This document shows, piece by piece, positions 7,914 through 17,414 of a stretch of DNA of 64,000 nt. The number at the start of each line of letters is the position of its first letter. Position 1 is the stretch's first letter. Both the position numbers and the translations under genes were made by a program. The notes under the pieces were generated by a model that saw nothing but the letters and a program-made list of their open reading frames with translations, did no database searches and was not told where the DNA came from. The DNA comes from Lentibacillus daqui (GTDB lineage: Bacteria; Bacillota; Bacilli; Bacillales; Amphibacillaceae), in assembly GCF_027186265.1 (NCBI RefSeq), contig NZ_CP114176.1, positions 3,658,001 to 3,722,000 on the forward strand. The letters run 5' to 3'.

Positions 7914-9167
7914 ATGAAAGCAATCTGGAAAGGTTATATCCATGCGTCACTTATATTGAAAATCACCATCGCACTGATTCTCGGCGTTATCGTGGGATTA
8001 ATATTCGGTAAGGATGCTGCAGTACTTGAACCATTTGGTGATTTATTGCTTCATTTACTCAAATTCCTTATTATTCCCCTCATTCTATTTACCTTGATCG
8101 TTGGGGTAAACCAAACTAGTATTACAAACCTGGGGCGAATGGGCGGAAAGGTATTTCTGTATTATGTACTTACTTCCGCGTTGGCAATCGTTGTCGGCAT
8201 CGCGGTTGCCAGCATCTTTAGCCCAGGCGCGGGTATGACATTGGATACGAAAGAAGGTTTTGAGGTGCCGGAAAATCCCGGGATCATCCATGTTCTACTA
8301 AGTATTGTCCCGGAAAATATTGTGACAGCCTTTAGTGAGCTTAATCTGTTGGGGATTATTTTCACCGCCCTTGTCTTTGGGATTGCCATATCTTCCTTAC
8401 GAGCTTCTGAACAACATCATGAACTTGGCGAACAAGTTTATACGGTCATTAATGGCTTAAACGAAGCGACATTATCGATTATGAAAGTGATTCTGCAGTA
8501 TGTGCCAATCGGGGTATTTGCGATTATGGCCAAGACAGTTGGCAACCAGGGAGCAGACACATTATTGTCCCTGGGTAATATGGTCCTGGTGCTCTATATT
8601 GCGTTAATTGTGCATATTGGTGTTTACATTCTGTTTATGTTTGTGACAAAAGTTCCATTGAAACCATTTTTTCGTGAGGCACGCACTCCAATGGTTACCG
8701 CATTTGTCACGCAAAGCAGTTCCGGTGTGTTACCATTGACTTTAAATGCTGCTAAAAATATGGGACTTTCCAGAAGCTTATATGGATTTAGTTTGCCACT
8801 TGGAGCAACCATTAATATGGACGGTGCCGCGATTCGCATTGCCGTTTCTGCCGTTTTTGCTGCCAATATTATTGGAGATCCGCTAAGTTTTACCGATATG
8901 CTACAAGTGGTCTTGGTGGGAACACTCGCCTCGATTGGAACGGCAGGAGTACCGGGAGCTGGAATCATTATGATTGCAACCGTTTTTGCACAGTTGGGAT
9001 TACCAATGGAAGCTGTTGGATTACTGACAGCCATTGATGCACTAGTCGGTATGGGATGTACCGCCATAAATGTAACCGGTGATCTGGTTGGCACGGCAAT
9101 TATCGACAAGTCAGAGAAGAAGCGGGAAAATCCTGATACAGTAGAAAACAGCTATTCCCGCTCATGA
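7914..9167 (+). CDS. dicarboxylate/amino acid:cation symporter (DAACS, GltP/DctA-like)
   Basis: The 417-residue membrane protein has the hallmark motifs of this family: the serine-rich re-entrant loop QSSSGVLP (about 267-274) and NMDG (301-304), which holds the sodium-site Asn and Asp. GTAGVPGAG near 355 is the second re-entrant hairpin. These carriers take up glutamate, aspartate or C4-dicarboxylates with Na+ or H+. AAGGTGG lies about 9 nt before the ATG. It is divergent from metA and followed by a clear terminator, so it is monocistronic. Substrate cannot be decided from sequence alone. Confidence 0.93.
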   Translation: MKAIWKGYIHASLILKITIALILGVIVGLIFGKDAAVLEPFGDLLLHLLKFLIIPLILFTLIVGVNQTSITNLGRMGGKVFLYYVLTSALAIVVGIAVASIFSPGAGMTLDTKEGFEVPENPGIIHVLLSIVPENIVTAFSELNLLGIIFTALVFGIAISSLRASEQHHELGEQVYTVINGLNEATLSIMKVILQYVPIGVFAIMAKTVGNQGADTLLSLGNMVLVLYIALIVHIGVYILFMFVTKVPLKPFFREARTPMVTAFVTQSSSGVLPLTLNAAKNMGLSRSLYGFSLPLGATINMDGAAIRIAVSAVFAANIIGDPLSFTDMLQVVLVGTLASIGTAGVPGAGIIMIATVFAQLGLPMEAVGLLTAIDALVGMGCTAINVTGDLVGTAIIDKSEKKRENPDTVENSYSRS

Positions 9168-9264
9168 TTTGGGATCGGATTGTATTTCTAATTTGGGCAG
9201 CGGCATTCATTATGTTGTACAACATCCTCTATGCCTGTTCCTGTGATTAAATAGTTCAATTAGT

Positions 9265-9300
9265 AAGGCCGCTATTTCAGTAAAAAGAAATAGCGGCCTT
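9265..9300. terminator. bidirectional terminator between symporter gene and spoVR
   Basis: A 14-bp stem AAGGCCGCTATTTC (9265-9278) pairs with 9287-9300 around an 8-nt loop. It ends the symporter transcript and probably also spoVR from the other side. Confidence 0.85.
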
Positions 9301-9328
9301 GTTCATACTAAAATGGGATTAGTCCCCT

Positions 9329-10738
9329 TTATTTAAACCGTCGATTCACCTTATTTCCGTCATAGGAATAGACAACGGCTTTATCCTCCACCACTGTTTC
9401 CAGATATACAGATCGTCCCCAGAGCTGGTAAATATACGGTAGAACGTGTTCCAAATAATGCAAATCAAGCTCAATTCCTTCATACCGGTGCATTAAATAA
9501 AGATACCCATTACGCAGATAATCTCCATCCACTACCTCAATATAAGGAAATCCACCATTTACCCGCTGCTGGATAAGCTGATCACGTACCTGTTCATAAT
9601 CTTTATCCGTCACTCGATAGTCAGCGCCTTGTTTCTCAAATAAATACATATCTTCTCGCTGAACGAGTTCCTTGGTTAAATAGTTGCGAATAAAGGATGT
9701 ATCGGATTCAATTTCCCTGACTTCAAAAATTTTCTCCCGGCCGGAATTAGGTTCAACGCCCATTTGTTTCATTTTATCTGTTGGGTTATTATAGCGCTCT
9801 TCAATATCCTCAAACATTTTTACCCCAAGATAATATGGATTAATCTGTGTCTTTGACGGCTGGACAACCCCGGCATTTAACGTAGCAAATTCAACGGTTT
9901 CATCAGATGTCAGATCCATTTCCCGCAAAATCCGCTGGTGCCAAAATGATGCCCAGCCTTCATTCATGATTTTTGTCTCCAGTTGCGGCCAAAAATAAAG
10001 CATTTCCTCCCGCATCATGGTTAGGACATCTCGTTGCCAATCCTCCAGCTCCCGGCTATACTCCTCGATAAATAATAATAGGTCCTTTTCCGGCTGAGGG
10101 GGGAAATTCTTCTTTTTTGTTTCTTCTTCGGGCTTTTGCTCCATCATGGTTTCATCGATTTCCCACAAATCATCATATGCTGATCTTGCTTTTCGTTTTT
10201 CCGGCTCTTTATCTTCCTCCACCCCAAACGATGGTAGTTTTGATCTGACAAGTGATGGGTCAATATGTTCCTGAATGGATAATACCGCATCCAAAAACGC
10301 CTCCACCTCTTTCTTACCATGGATCATTTCATAATTGGCAATCCGTTCTGCAGTGGCTGTCATGCTCTCCACCATATCTCTTCTGGTATTGGAAAACCGG
10401 GCATTATTTTTGAAGAAGTCACAGTGGGCAAGAACATGAGCAACAATGAGTTTATTTTGAACCAGACTGTTGGTATCAAGCAAAAAAGCATAGCATGGGT
10501 CGGAATTAATCACAAGTTCATAAATTTGACTCAGGCCCAGGTCATAATGCAATTTCATCTTATAAAATTGTTTCCCAAAGCTCCAATGACTGAACCGGGT
10601 TGGCATTCCATAGGCGCCAAATGTATAGATAATATCAGCAGGGCAAATTTCGTAACGCATCGGATAAAAATCAAGGCCAAACCCGGTTGCAATTTCTGTA
10701 ATTTCGTCAATTGCCCGATCAAGTTCCTTCAACTCCAT
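9329..10738 (-). CDS. spoVR: SpoVR family stage V sporulation protein
   Basis: With the ATG at 10738 the product [17 protein letters not shown]... is 469 residues, the same size as B. subtilis SpoVR (468). Family segments are clear: [30 protein letters not shown] near the start, [10 protein letters not shown] and [13 protein letters not shown] in the middle. SpoVR is needed for proper spore cortex in B. subtilis; biochemical role unknown. GGAGGG lies 10 nt before the ATG; a TTG one codon upstream is a fair alternative, while the longer open frame to 10900 has no ribosome site. It is the third member of the prkA-yhbH-spoVR group, known as yeaG-yeaH-ycgB in enterics. Confidence 0.95.
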   Translation of the reverse strand: MELKELDRAIDEITEIATGFGLDFYPMRYEICPADIIYTFGAYGMPTRFSHWSFGKQFYKMKLHYDLGLSQIYELVINSDPCYAFLLDTNSLVQNKLIVAHVLAHCDFFKNNARFSNTRRDMVESMTATAERIANYEMIHGKKEVEAFLDAVLSIQEHIDPSLVRSKLPSFGVEEDKEPEKRKARSAYDDLWEIDETMMEQKPEEETKKKNFPPQPEKDLLLFIEEYSRELEDWQRDVLTMMREEMLYFWPQLETKIMNEGWASFWHQRILREMDLTSDETVEFATLNAGVVQPSKTQINPYYLGVKMFEDIEERYNNPTDKMKQMGVEPNSGREKIFEVREIESDTSFIRNYLTKELVQREDMYLFEKQGADYRVTDKDYEQVRDQLIQQRVNGGFPYIEVVDGDYLRNGYLYLMHRYEGIELDLHYLEHVLPYIYQLWGRSVYLETVVEDKAVVYSYDGNKVNRRFK

Positions 10739-10912
10739 CAACGAGCATCCCTCCAAATAAGCTTTATACATTCTATGATCCCCATGGATGATGATGAACC
10801 TCTTATTGATGATCTGCCTGTTATTAATCCAGCATGTTTTCCCTATGCAACAGCTTACAAGTGTGTATGATTTTGCCTGGTGTGGGTAACTTAATACCAT
10901 GGAGGAATAGTG

Positions 10913-11266
10913 ATGACCGAACAGAACTTATCAATTGAAGCGTTTAACGAACAATTACAGCAATGGACAGGAAAAACAATAAAGATCTCCAAGCAGGAAC
11001 TATTAGACGATGATGCAACGATTATGAATTTACAACAAGTCACCTACGAAACGAACACACAACGGATTGATGATTACCAGCCGATGCATACACTGCAATT
11101 AAACGGAACTGGTCACATTGAAAACGAAGCACATGATATGCAGCCATTGCCTTCTTCACAATATGAAATTCCGCTTGAAGATTCGTCCCGATATCAATTC
11201 GATGGATCACGATTTTCATTGACAACAGACAGAGGGACATACACCATTGAAAAATTGTATGAATAA
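10913..11266 (+). CDS. 117-residue protein of unknown function, divergent from spoVR
   Basis: The ATG at 10913 has GGAGG 7 nt upstream. The product [26 protein letters not shown]... is acidic, soluble and rich in Asp/Thr/Gln, with no signal peptide or membrane segment, ending in a beta-rich stretch ([24 protein letters not shown]). I do not recognise the family. It lies between spoVR and yhbH on the opposite strand, which hints at a link with sporulation but gives no function. Confidence 0.7.
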   Translation: MTEQNLSIEAFNEQLQQWTGKTIKISKQELLDDDATIMNLQQVTYETNTQRIDDYQPMHTLQLNGTGHIENEAHDMQPLPSSQYEIPLEDSSRYQFDGSRFSLTTDRGTYTIEKLYE

Positions 11267-11271
11267 GGAAT

Positions 11272-11313
11272 CTGCCAGGCACTTGTTCGGATAATTTCCA
11301 TCGTACCTGGCAG
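11272..11313. terminator. convergent terminator between the 117-residue gene and yhbH
   Basis: CTGCCAGG (11272-11279) pairs with CCTGGCAG (11306-11313) with a 26-nt loop between the 3' ends of two converging genes. T-rich tails are short. Confidence 0.55.
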
Positions 11314-11324
11314 CTTGCCAAAAC

Positions 11325-12485
11325 CTATACAGGTGCTGTTTCTTTTTTGAAGAAACACTTCATCGCATGGTAGACATCGCGTTTTTCTTTCAAAATATAA
11401 TGCCTGAACTTCTTACCTTCAATATTGCGATACGCCCGCATTAGTGTCGACGGACGATTATAACTGTTCACTTCCCCGTAACCAAACATACTTGATTTTT
11501 CCATTAGTTCGTTAACAAGCTTGATACAGGTTGGATTATCTGACGTAATATTCTCCCCATCGGAAAAATGAAATGGATAAATATTATAACGTGATGGGCT
11601 ATATTGCTGTTCAATTAGTTCCAGTGCCTTATAGTAAGCCGATGAACAAATGGTTCCGCCACTTTCTCCTTTTGTAAAAAATGCTTCCTCAGATACAACC
11701 TTTGCCTCTGTATGATGGGCAATAAAGGCAATTTCTACCGATTCATACTTGGTTCGTAAAAAGCGGGTCATCCAGAAAAAAAAGCTTCTTGCTATATATT
11801 TTTCGAATGTGCCCATTGATGCACTCGTATCCATCATTGCGAGTACAACCGCTTTTGATTCTGGCTTGATGACATCATCCCATGTCTTAAACCGCAGATC
11901 GTCATTATAGATTGGCGTAATTCCCGGATGTCCTTCTGTTGCATTTCGCTTTAATGCTGTTAAAATGGTACGTTTCTTATCAATGTTTCCCATTAAACCT
12001 TTTTTACGGATATCGTTAAATTCAATATCCTCTGTAACAATTTCAGCCTGTTCCTTTTCTTCCAGATTTGGTAATTCCAATTCTTTAAACAGCGCTGATT
12101 CAATTTCTTCCAATGATACTTCTGCTTCATAATAATCACTTCCTGGCTGATTACCCGCTTGTTTGCCCTGGCCGGCACCTTTACCTTTGCCACTTGGATC
12201 ACGGGCAACTACATCACCAACCTGACTATCACCATCTCCCTGGCCGACATGCTTTGATTTATTGTAATTATAGCGGATTTTGTATTCATCCAATGAACGA
12301 ATTGGTATCTTAATGATATCCCGTCCGTTTGACATGATAATACTCTCTTCACTGACTAAGTCCGGTAAATTATTTTTTATGGCTTCTTTCACCTTATCCA
12401 TATGACGCTGCTGATCCTGTTGACCTTTACGATGGAGGGACCAGTTTTCTTTGGAGACGACATAATTTTCGTTACCTTCCTGCAT
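11325..12485 (-). CDS. yhbH: sporulation protein YhbH (DUF444, von Willebrand A-like)
   Basis: The 386-residue protein is the usual size for YhbH. The DUF444 core has a MIDAS-like metal motif [21 protein letters not shown] near residues 222-242, as in VWA domains, and a charged N-terminal part with a Gly/Lys-rich linker around 95-115. Family members work with the PrkA kinase: the E. coli counterpart YeaH pairs with YeaG. The gene lies about 250 bp downstream of prkA on the same strand, with its own ribosome site (GGAGGG before ATG 12485). Confidence 0.95.
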   Translation of the reverse strand: MQEGNENYVVSKENWSLHRKGQQDQQRHMDKVKEAIKNNLPDLVSEESIIMSNGRDIIKIPIRSLDEYKIRYNYNKSKHVGQGDGDSQVGDVVARDPSGKGKGAGQGKQAGNQPGSDYYEAEVSLEEIESALFKELELPNLEEKEQAEIVTEDIEFNDIRKKGLMGNIDKKRTILTALKRNATEGHPGITPIYNDDLRFKTWDDVIKPESKAVVLAMMDTSASMGTFEKYIARSFFFWMTRFLRTKYESVEIAFIAHHTEAKVVSEEAFFTKGESGGTICSSAYYKALELIEQQYSPSRYNIYPFHFSDGENITSDNPTCIKLVNELMEKSSMFGYGEVNSYNRPSTLMRAYRNIEGKKFRHYILKEKRDVYHAMKCFFKKETAPV

Positions 12486-12646
12486 AACATACCCTCCTGA
12501 TTATTTATATTTATTCAGTCCAGAATACCCTTGGTGTGAAATATACCTTGTTCCCTATATTCTATGCAACCCTAGCCAAGTTATTGCGTACTATTTTCAG
12601 AAAACATATACACCCAGGTAGAAAACTCCATCCCTATTATGTAAGA

Positions 12647-12676
12647 AGCAAGACTAATAGGCTTATTAGTCTTGCT
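12647..12676. other. perfect 13-bp-stem hairpin between prkA and yhbH
   Basis: AGCAAGACTAATA (12647-12659) is the exact reverse complement of 12664-12676, with a 4-nt loop. No T-run follows on the minus strand. It could stabilise prkA mRNA or mark a processing or attenuation site before yhbH. Confidence 0.6.
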
Positions 12677-12737
12677 ACCGTAAAGTGAAAATTTCACTCA
12701 GCACGGGTAGTGCAGCCCGTTCGTGCGTGATAACTTC

Positions 12738-14633
12738 TTAACGGTTAAGCAGGCTGCCGACGTATCTTAATAGTTCATTTGCAGAGGTAGAATTATAACC
12801 ATATTCATCAATCAGCCTAGCTGTGACTTCGTTAATCTTTTTAAGTTGTGATTCATCCGGCGTTTTCGATGTCGTTGTGATTTTGACGACATCCTTCAAA
12901 TCGGCAAATAATTTCTTCTGAATGGCTTCCCGCAGACGTTCATGTGAATTATAATCAAACCGTTTACCTTTTCTGGCATAAGCGGAAATACGAATCAGAA
13001 TTTCCTCTCTAAAGGCTTTTTTGGCATTTTCCGAGATACCAATTTGTTCCTCAATCGACCGCATGAGCTTCTCATCCGGGTTCATCTCTTCACCGGTAAG
13101 CGGGTCACGCAGTTTATTTTTATTACAAAATGCCTCAACATTATCGAGATAGTTATCCATTAATGTTTTCGCAGATTCTTCATAGGAATACACAAATGCC
13201 TTTTGTACCTCTTTTTTGGCAATTTCATCGTATTCCCGTCTGGCTACTGCAATAAAATTCATATATTGATCTTTGTTTTCATCTGAAATGGATGCATGCT
13301 GATCAAGCCCATCTTTCAGGGAACGAAGAACGTCAAGTGCATTAATCGATGGGGTTTCCTTACGAATAATAGTTGATGATATCCGGTTAATCACATAGCG
13401 CGGATCAATACCATCCATCCCTTCATCAGGAAATTCTTTGCGTAATTCATCTACATCCAATTGATTAAATCCTTCTATATTCTCGCCGTCGTACAGACGC
13501 ATTTTTTTAACACGATCGATACCTTGCTTTTTCGAGTCTTGCAACCTTGTCAAAACGGAAAAGATCGCTGCAACTCTTAGTGCATGTGGAGCGATATGGA
13601 CATTTTGCATATCACTCTCTCTAATCATTTTTTCATAAATCCGCTCTTCCTGGCTTACCCTTAAGTTATAAGGAATAGGCATGACAATAATCCGTGAATG
13701 CAGGGCCTCGTTTTTCTTATTGGAAATAAAGGAACGGTATTCCGCTTCGTTGGTGTGTGCCACAATTAGCTCATCCGCACTGATCAAGGCAAATCTTCCT
13801 GCCTTAAAGTTGCCCTCCTGTGTTAAGGAAAGCAAATGCCATAAAAACTTCTCATCACACTTCAACATCTCCTGAAATTCCATCATGCCACGATTTGCCT
13901 TGTTCAACTCACCATCAAATCGGTATGCACGCGGATCGGATTCGGATCCATATTCGGCAATAGTGGAAAAGTCAATACTACCTGTCAGATCAGCAATATC
14001 TTGTGATTTAGGATCAGATGGGCTAAATGTGCCAACCCCAACCCGTTTATCCTCGGAAAAGAAAATCCGTTCAACCATGACATCCTCTATCCGGTCATCA
14101 TACTCCTTTTCCAGCCGCATCGTATTCAATGGCGAGAGACTGCCTTCGATCCGTACACCATACTTATCATAGAACTCCTCCCGCAAATGCTTGGGAATCA
14201 AGTGGAGTGGATCTTCATGCATTGGGCAGCCCTTAATGGCATAAACTGCTCCTTCATCAGTTCGCGAGTAGGCTTCAAGACCCCGCTTTAACATGGTAAC
14301 AATCGTTGACTTCCCACCACTAACTGGCCCCATTAATAATAAAATCCGTTTGCGCACATCTAGTCGTTTAGCTGCGGGATGAAAATACTCCTCGACCAGT
14401 CGTTCTATCGCTTCTTCCAGCCCAAAGATCTCCTCACCAAAAAAGTGATACATCTTTTTGCCATCTCTTTCCGTCACTCCGGAGCTTTTAATCATATTAT
14501 AAACACGTGAATGAGCGGTTTGGGCAACTTCAGGATGCCGTCGTACAATTTCCAGGTATTCCGCAAATGTACCTTCCCACTTCAGCTGTTCTTCCTCTTC
14601 TCGATAACGCTTCACTTTATCTAGTATATCCAT
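12738..14633 (-). CDS. prkA: PrkA serine protein kinase
   Basis: The 631-residue product MDILDKVKRYREEEEQLKWEG... has exactly the size of B. subtilis PrkA. An AAA+ module is present with Walker A GPVSGGKST near residues 107-115, followed by the characteristic C-terminal PrkA region (EEMNPDEKLMRSIEEQIGISENAKKAFREEI). PrkA is expressed during sporulation and, by published work on homologs, has kinase and/or AAA+ protease-like activity. AGGAGGT-like site (GGAGGTAACAAA) precedes the ATG at 14633; the open frame extends 34 codons upstream without support. It heads the prkA-yhbH-(spoVR) group. Confidence 0.96.
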   Translation of the reverse strand: MDILDKVKRYREEEEQLKWEGTFAEYLEIVRRHPEVAQTAHSRVYNMIKSSGVTERDGKKMYHFFGEEIFGLEEAIERLVEEYFHPAAKRLDVRKRILLLMGPVSGGKSTIVTMLKRGLEAYSRTDEGAVYAIKGCPMHEDPLHLIPKHLREEFYDKYGVRIEGSLSPLNTMRLEKEYDDRIEDVMVERIFFSEDKRVGVGTFSPSDPKSQDIADLTGSIDFSTIAEYGSESDPRAYRFDGELNKANRGMMEFQEMLKCDEKFLWHLLSLTQEGNFKAGRFALISADELIVAHTNEAEYRSFISNKKNEALHSRIIVMPIPYNLRVSQEERIYEKMIRESDMQNVHIAPHALRVAAIFSVLTRLQDSKKQGIDRVKKMRLYDGENIEGFNQLDVDELRKEFPDEGMDGIDPRYVINRISSTIIRKETPSINALDVLRSLKDGLDQHASISDENKDQYMNFIAVARREYDEIAKKEVQKAFVYSYEESAKTLMDNYLDNVEAFCNKNKLRDPLTGEEMNPDEKLMRSIEEQIGISENAKKAFREEILIRISAYARKGKRFDYNSHERLREAIQKKLFADLKDVVKITTTSKTPDESQLKKINEVTARLIDEYGYNSTSANELLRYVGSLLNR

Positions 14634-14891
14634 TTTGTTACCTCCATTCAGGGCAAGGTTTATATAGCCTATGCAAAAGAGGAAAGGGAGATGACGAAAT
14701 CCAATATCCCGCCTGTCAGAATTGCAACATTTCAAGGTAATGGTTGCGATACGATGAAAATATACTAAAATAAAGAAGGGTCACTATCATCATATACATT
14801 GATACAAGAATGTTCTGAGGGTTTTTGGCTGGTATTCTTTTTTATTAAATACTATGGTACAATTCACGTAATTATTAAGGAGATAAGATTG

Positions 14892-16100
14892 ATGAAACGA
14901 GCAATTCACACATTATTTACAAATTATTGGAACCCCTATGTAGCGTTGATCCTGGCGGGGATCCTCAGCGCGTTATATTTTGGTATAACCAAAGGGGTAT
15001 GGGCGGTTACCGGTGAATTTACCCGATTGGGCGGACATATTTTGCAGTTGCTCGGGATTGACATATCTGACTGGGATTATTTTTCCCTTGTGCACATGCA
15101 GGGGACAACATTTTCCCGGACAGATGGATGGATTGTCTGGGGGATGTTTATTGGCGCTTTAATCATGGTTCTTTACAGCAATAATTTTAAAATGCGAATC
15201 CCCAGGCAAAAGCGCCGATTGGTTCAGGGGCTTATTGGCGGGATCATTGCTGGTTTTGGTGCCCGCCTTGCGATGGGATGTAACCTTGCTGCATTTTTTA
15301 CGGGTATGCCGCAATTCTCTTTTCACTCATGGATTTTTATTGTAGCAACTGCACTTGGTACGTACCTTGGAACAAAAATAACCAAAACATCATGGTGGAA
15401 GGGAAAACCAAAATTGAAAAAAGGCGGTTCCAATCCTTCACCAGTAAAAAATCAAACCATTCAGCCTTATATTGGTGGTGTTATTACACTGGCATATGTA
15501 GCACTGATTGTTTATTTCTTTATCACTGGGAAAACGATGCTTGGAGTAGCCGCACTATTTGGCGCATTGTTTGGTATATTAATAGAGCGTGGACAAATTT
15601 GTTTCACTTCTGCATTCAGGGATTTATGGTTAAGCGGCCGAGGTCTGATGGCAAAAGCGATTATTGCGGGGATGGCAATTAGCACGATTATTACGCTGAT
15701 CATCATCCTTGTTTATGGCATTCAGCCCATCACGCAAGTAGCTGCACCAAGCACATTCGTTGGTGGTGTATTGTTTGGCTTGGGGATTGTCCTGGCAAGC
15801 AGTTGTGAAACAGGTATGATGTACCGGCTGATGGAGGGACAGATACTCTACTTAACTGTATTTGTTGGCAATCTCATTGGTGTAACTGCACTCGCTTATG
15901 CCTGGGATCACCTTGGCGTATATCAATTCCTCGTTGCAAGCGGGAAACCTATCAATCTCATTCATATATTGGGAGCACCAGGGGCAATGATTGCTACCCT
16001 CATTTTGCTTGGCATCTGTTTTGCTATAATAGCTTATTTGCAAAGGCACGACCAATTCAACACCGGTTTAAAGAAAGGAGTTAAAAAACATGTCAGCTGA
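14892..16100 (+). CDS. tsuA: thiosulfate/sulfur-compound transporter, YeeE/YedE family (TsuA-like)
   Basis: The 402-residue membrane protein carries the three conserved cysteines of the YeeE family: C130 in ARLAMGCNLAAFF, C237 in ERGQICFTSAFRD and C305 in LASSCETGMMYR, which in TsuA relay thiosulfate through the membrane. About nine to ten helices are predicted by eye. The ATG at 14892 has AAGGAG 9 nt upstream; the frame opens 31 codons earlier without a ribosome site. Its last 11 bases overlap the start of a TusA-like gene, giving the classic tsuA-tsuB pair. Selenium-compound transport is an alternative for some YedE members. Confidence 0.85.
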   Translation: MKRAIHTLFTNYWNPYVALILAGILSALYFGITKGVWAVTGEFTRLGGHILQLLGIDISDWDYFSLVHMQGTTFSRTDGWIVWGMFIGALIMVLYSNNFKMRIPRQKRRLVQGLIGGIIAGFGARLAMGCNLAAFFTGMPQFSFHSWIFIVATALGTYLGTKITKTSWWKGKPKLKKGGSNPSPVKNQTIQPYIGGVITLAYVALIVYFFITGKTMLGVAALFGALFGILIERGQICFTSAFRDLWLSGRGLMAKAIIAGMAISTIITLIIILVYGIQPITQVAAPSTFVGGVLFGLGIVLASSCETGMMYRLMEGQILYLTVFVGNLIGVTALAYAWDHLGVYQFLVASGKPINLIHILGAPGAMIATLILLGICFAIIAYLQRHDQFNTGLKKGVKKHVS

Positions 16101-16317
16101 TTACACGTTGGATTTGCGCGGAGAGTCCTGCCCATATCCAGTTATTTACACAATGGAAACACTGCAAGAGATGCATGACGGAGAATTGCTGCAAGTGATT
16201 ACCGACTGTCCTTCCTCATTCCGAAATATACCTGAAGAGATCCAGAAACATGGCTACCAATTTGCTAAAGAACCAGTAAAAAATGGACCAGAATACTTGT
16301 TTTATATTATTGCTTAA
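16090..16317 (+). CDS. tsuB: TusA/SirA-family sulfur carrier (TsuB-like)
   Basis: This 75-residue protein shows the TusA signature DLRGESCPYPVI with the acceptor C14 in CPYP. In the TsuA/TsuB system the small cytoplasmic protein receives or processes thiosulfate delivered by the transporter. The ATG overlaps the last 11 bases of the transporter gene and GAAAGGAG lies just upstream, so the two are translationally coupled. A separate role as a tRNA thiolation carrier is unlikely given the context. Confidence 0.88.
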   Translation: MSADYTLDLRGESCPYPVIYTMETLQEMHDGELLQVITDCPSSFRNIPEEIQKHGYQFAKEPVKNGPEYLFYIIA

Positions 16318-16323
16318 AAAAAG

Positions 16324-16362
16324 AACTAAAAACAGACCTTCGCTGATGGTCTGTTTTTAGTT
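16324..16362 (+). terminator. terminator of the tsuAB operon
   Basis: AACTAAAAACAGACC (16324 onward) pairs with GGTCTGTTTTTAGTT ending at 16362; the 3' arm itself carries the T-run. It begins 7 bp after the tsuB stop. Confidence 0.85.
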
Positions 16363-16415
16363 GAAACACAATTTCCTAAGCAGCAAGAAATGTCCAACTC
16401 CGGCGACTTTGCTCC

Positions 16416-17039
16416 TTATGTACCGCTATCAATAAAAATCGTTAACACTTTCGCCCCATCATTATCTACCGGGACAAATAAATGCGGTTTTACCCCCTTG
16501 AAATAAGAGGTGTCCCCTTGCTCCATAAAATGCTTTTCGCCATCATAAAGCAGGTTTATCGATCCCTCCAAAATATAAATAAACTCATCTTGGGAATGGG
16601 TATATGGTTCATGTCTCTGATTGGTATCCTTTGGTGTTACATGCACGATTGTTGGCTCAATATTCGAAAATCGTGAACGTGCCAGCAGTTCATACGTGTA
16701 GCCCATACTTTCGTCCCCAACACTGAATTCCCGCTTTGATTTCGGCAGCAGAACAAGATCCGTTTCTGGATGGCCATCAAGTACCCAGGAAAGTGGTACA
16801 TCCAATGCCTCACTAATTTTTGATAACGTTGCGACAGCGGATGCCGTTTGTCCATTTTCGATTTTGGATAATAAACTTTTAGAAATCCCGCACTGGTCGG
16901 CGACTTGCTGTTGCGTATTCCGACTGCGTAATCGTGCTTGCTTAATTTTTGTCCCGATATGTTGCAGGTTGATGATGATTCGCTCCCTTCCATTCGCTCC
17001 GATACAGAAGATGTTCAAAAAGTCCGGTAAAAATGACAT
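16416..17039 (-). CDS. XRE-family regulator with C-terminal cupin domain
   Basis: The frame encodes an N-terminal helix-turn-helix (IGTKIKQARLRSRNTQQQVADQ... SKSLLSKIENG) and a C-terminal cupin_2 fold (HSQDEFIYILEGSINLLYDGEKH, EQGDTSYF), the layout of PuuR/SutR-type regulators that sense a small molecule in the cupin. The family usually starts a few residues before IGTKIK, but no ATG, GTG or TTG lies there; the only candidates (ATG 17039, or TTG 17018) fall inside MITE copy B, which ends 43 bp before this point. A good AAGGGAG sits at about 16983-16989, directly before three ATC codons. The listed start is therefore provisional. The gene converges on tsuAB and may control sulfur or amine metabolism, which is only a guess. 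Confidence 0.85.
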   Translation of the reverse strand: MSFLPDFLNIFCIGANGRERIIINLQHIGTKIKQARLRSRNTQQQVADQCGISKSLLSKIENGQTASAVATLSKISEALDVPLSWVLDGHPETDLVLLPKSKREFSVGDESMGYTYELLARSRFSNIEPTIVHVTPKDTNQRHEPYTHSQDEFIYILEGSINLLYDGEKHFMEQGDTSYFKGVKPHLFVPVDNDGAKVLTIFIDSGT

Positions 17040-17213
17040 GCCCCTGCAAAAGGGGTATGCCGACGTGGGCGCAAAGCCCGTTTTTAGTCGGCCTTCATTT
17101 GAAGAACTCGTTGGCTTGCTTTTCCGCTCCTCATGTACCTTCTATGTACACTCCGGTGCTCAAAGCTACGCCGCCTAGAACTTCTCGGTCCTTTTTATCC
17201 TCCTTTTTGAAGC
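17007..17213 (+). mobile_element. MITE-like repeat, copy B
   Basis: This 207-bp copy has the left end GAAGATGTTCAAAAAG and the right end CTTTTTGAAGC and the same internal blocks as copies A and C, including the hairpin around CCCC-TGCAAAA-GGGG and the segment CTCCGGTGCTCAAAGCTACGC. Flanking 9-mers TCCGATACA (16998-17006) and ACCCATACA (17214-17222) agree at 7 of 9. It overlaps the annotated 5' end of the XRE-cupin gene. The rest of 17040-17414 holds only the terminator below. Confidence 0.85.
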
Positions 17214-17338
17214 ACCCATACAGGTGTATTTATCATAGAATACTAACCTTATGTCGTCAAGATTAGAGGTTGGTAAGCCTAAGTATGAGCTGTTAATGTT
17301 GACTAAGAATCCCCAGTTCTCAAATCTTACAAGCCAAG

Positions 17339-17380
17339 AAAGGCCATCAGTCACCGGCTCACAAGTGACAGGATGGCTTT
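17339..17380 (-). terminator. terminator of the HMG-CoA lyase gene
   Basis: AAAGCCATC and GATGGCCTTT form a stem (17339-17348 with 17372-17380) downstream of the lyase gene on the minus strand, with an inner GTCAC/GTGAC pair lengthening it and T's following. Confidence 0.7.
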
Positions 17381-17414
17381 ATTCATCACCTTTTTGTGTT
17401 ATATGATCAGCCTT

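Noticed and set aside
10319..10870. 183-residue open frame opposite spoVR
   Set aside because: It is antisense to the well-supported spoVR coding region and has no ribosome site.
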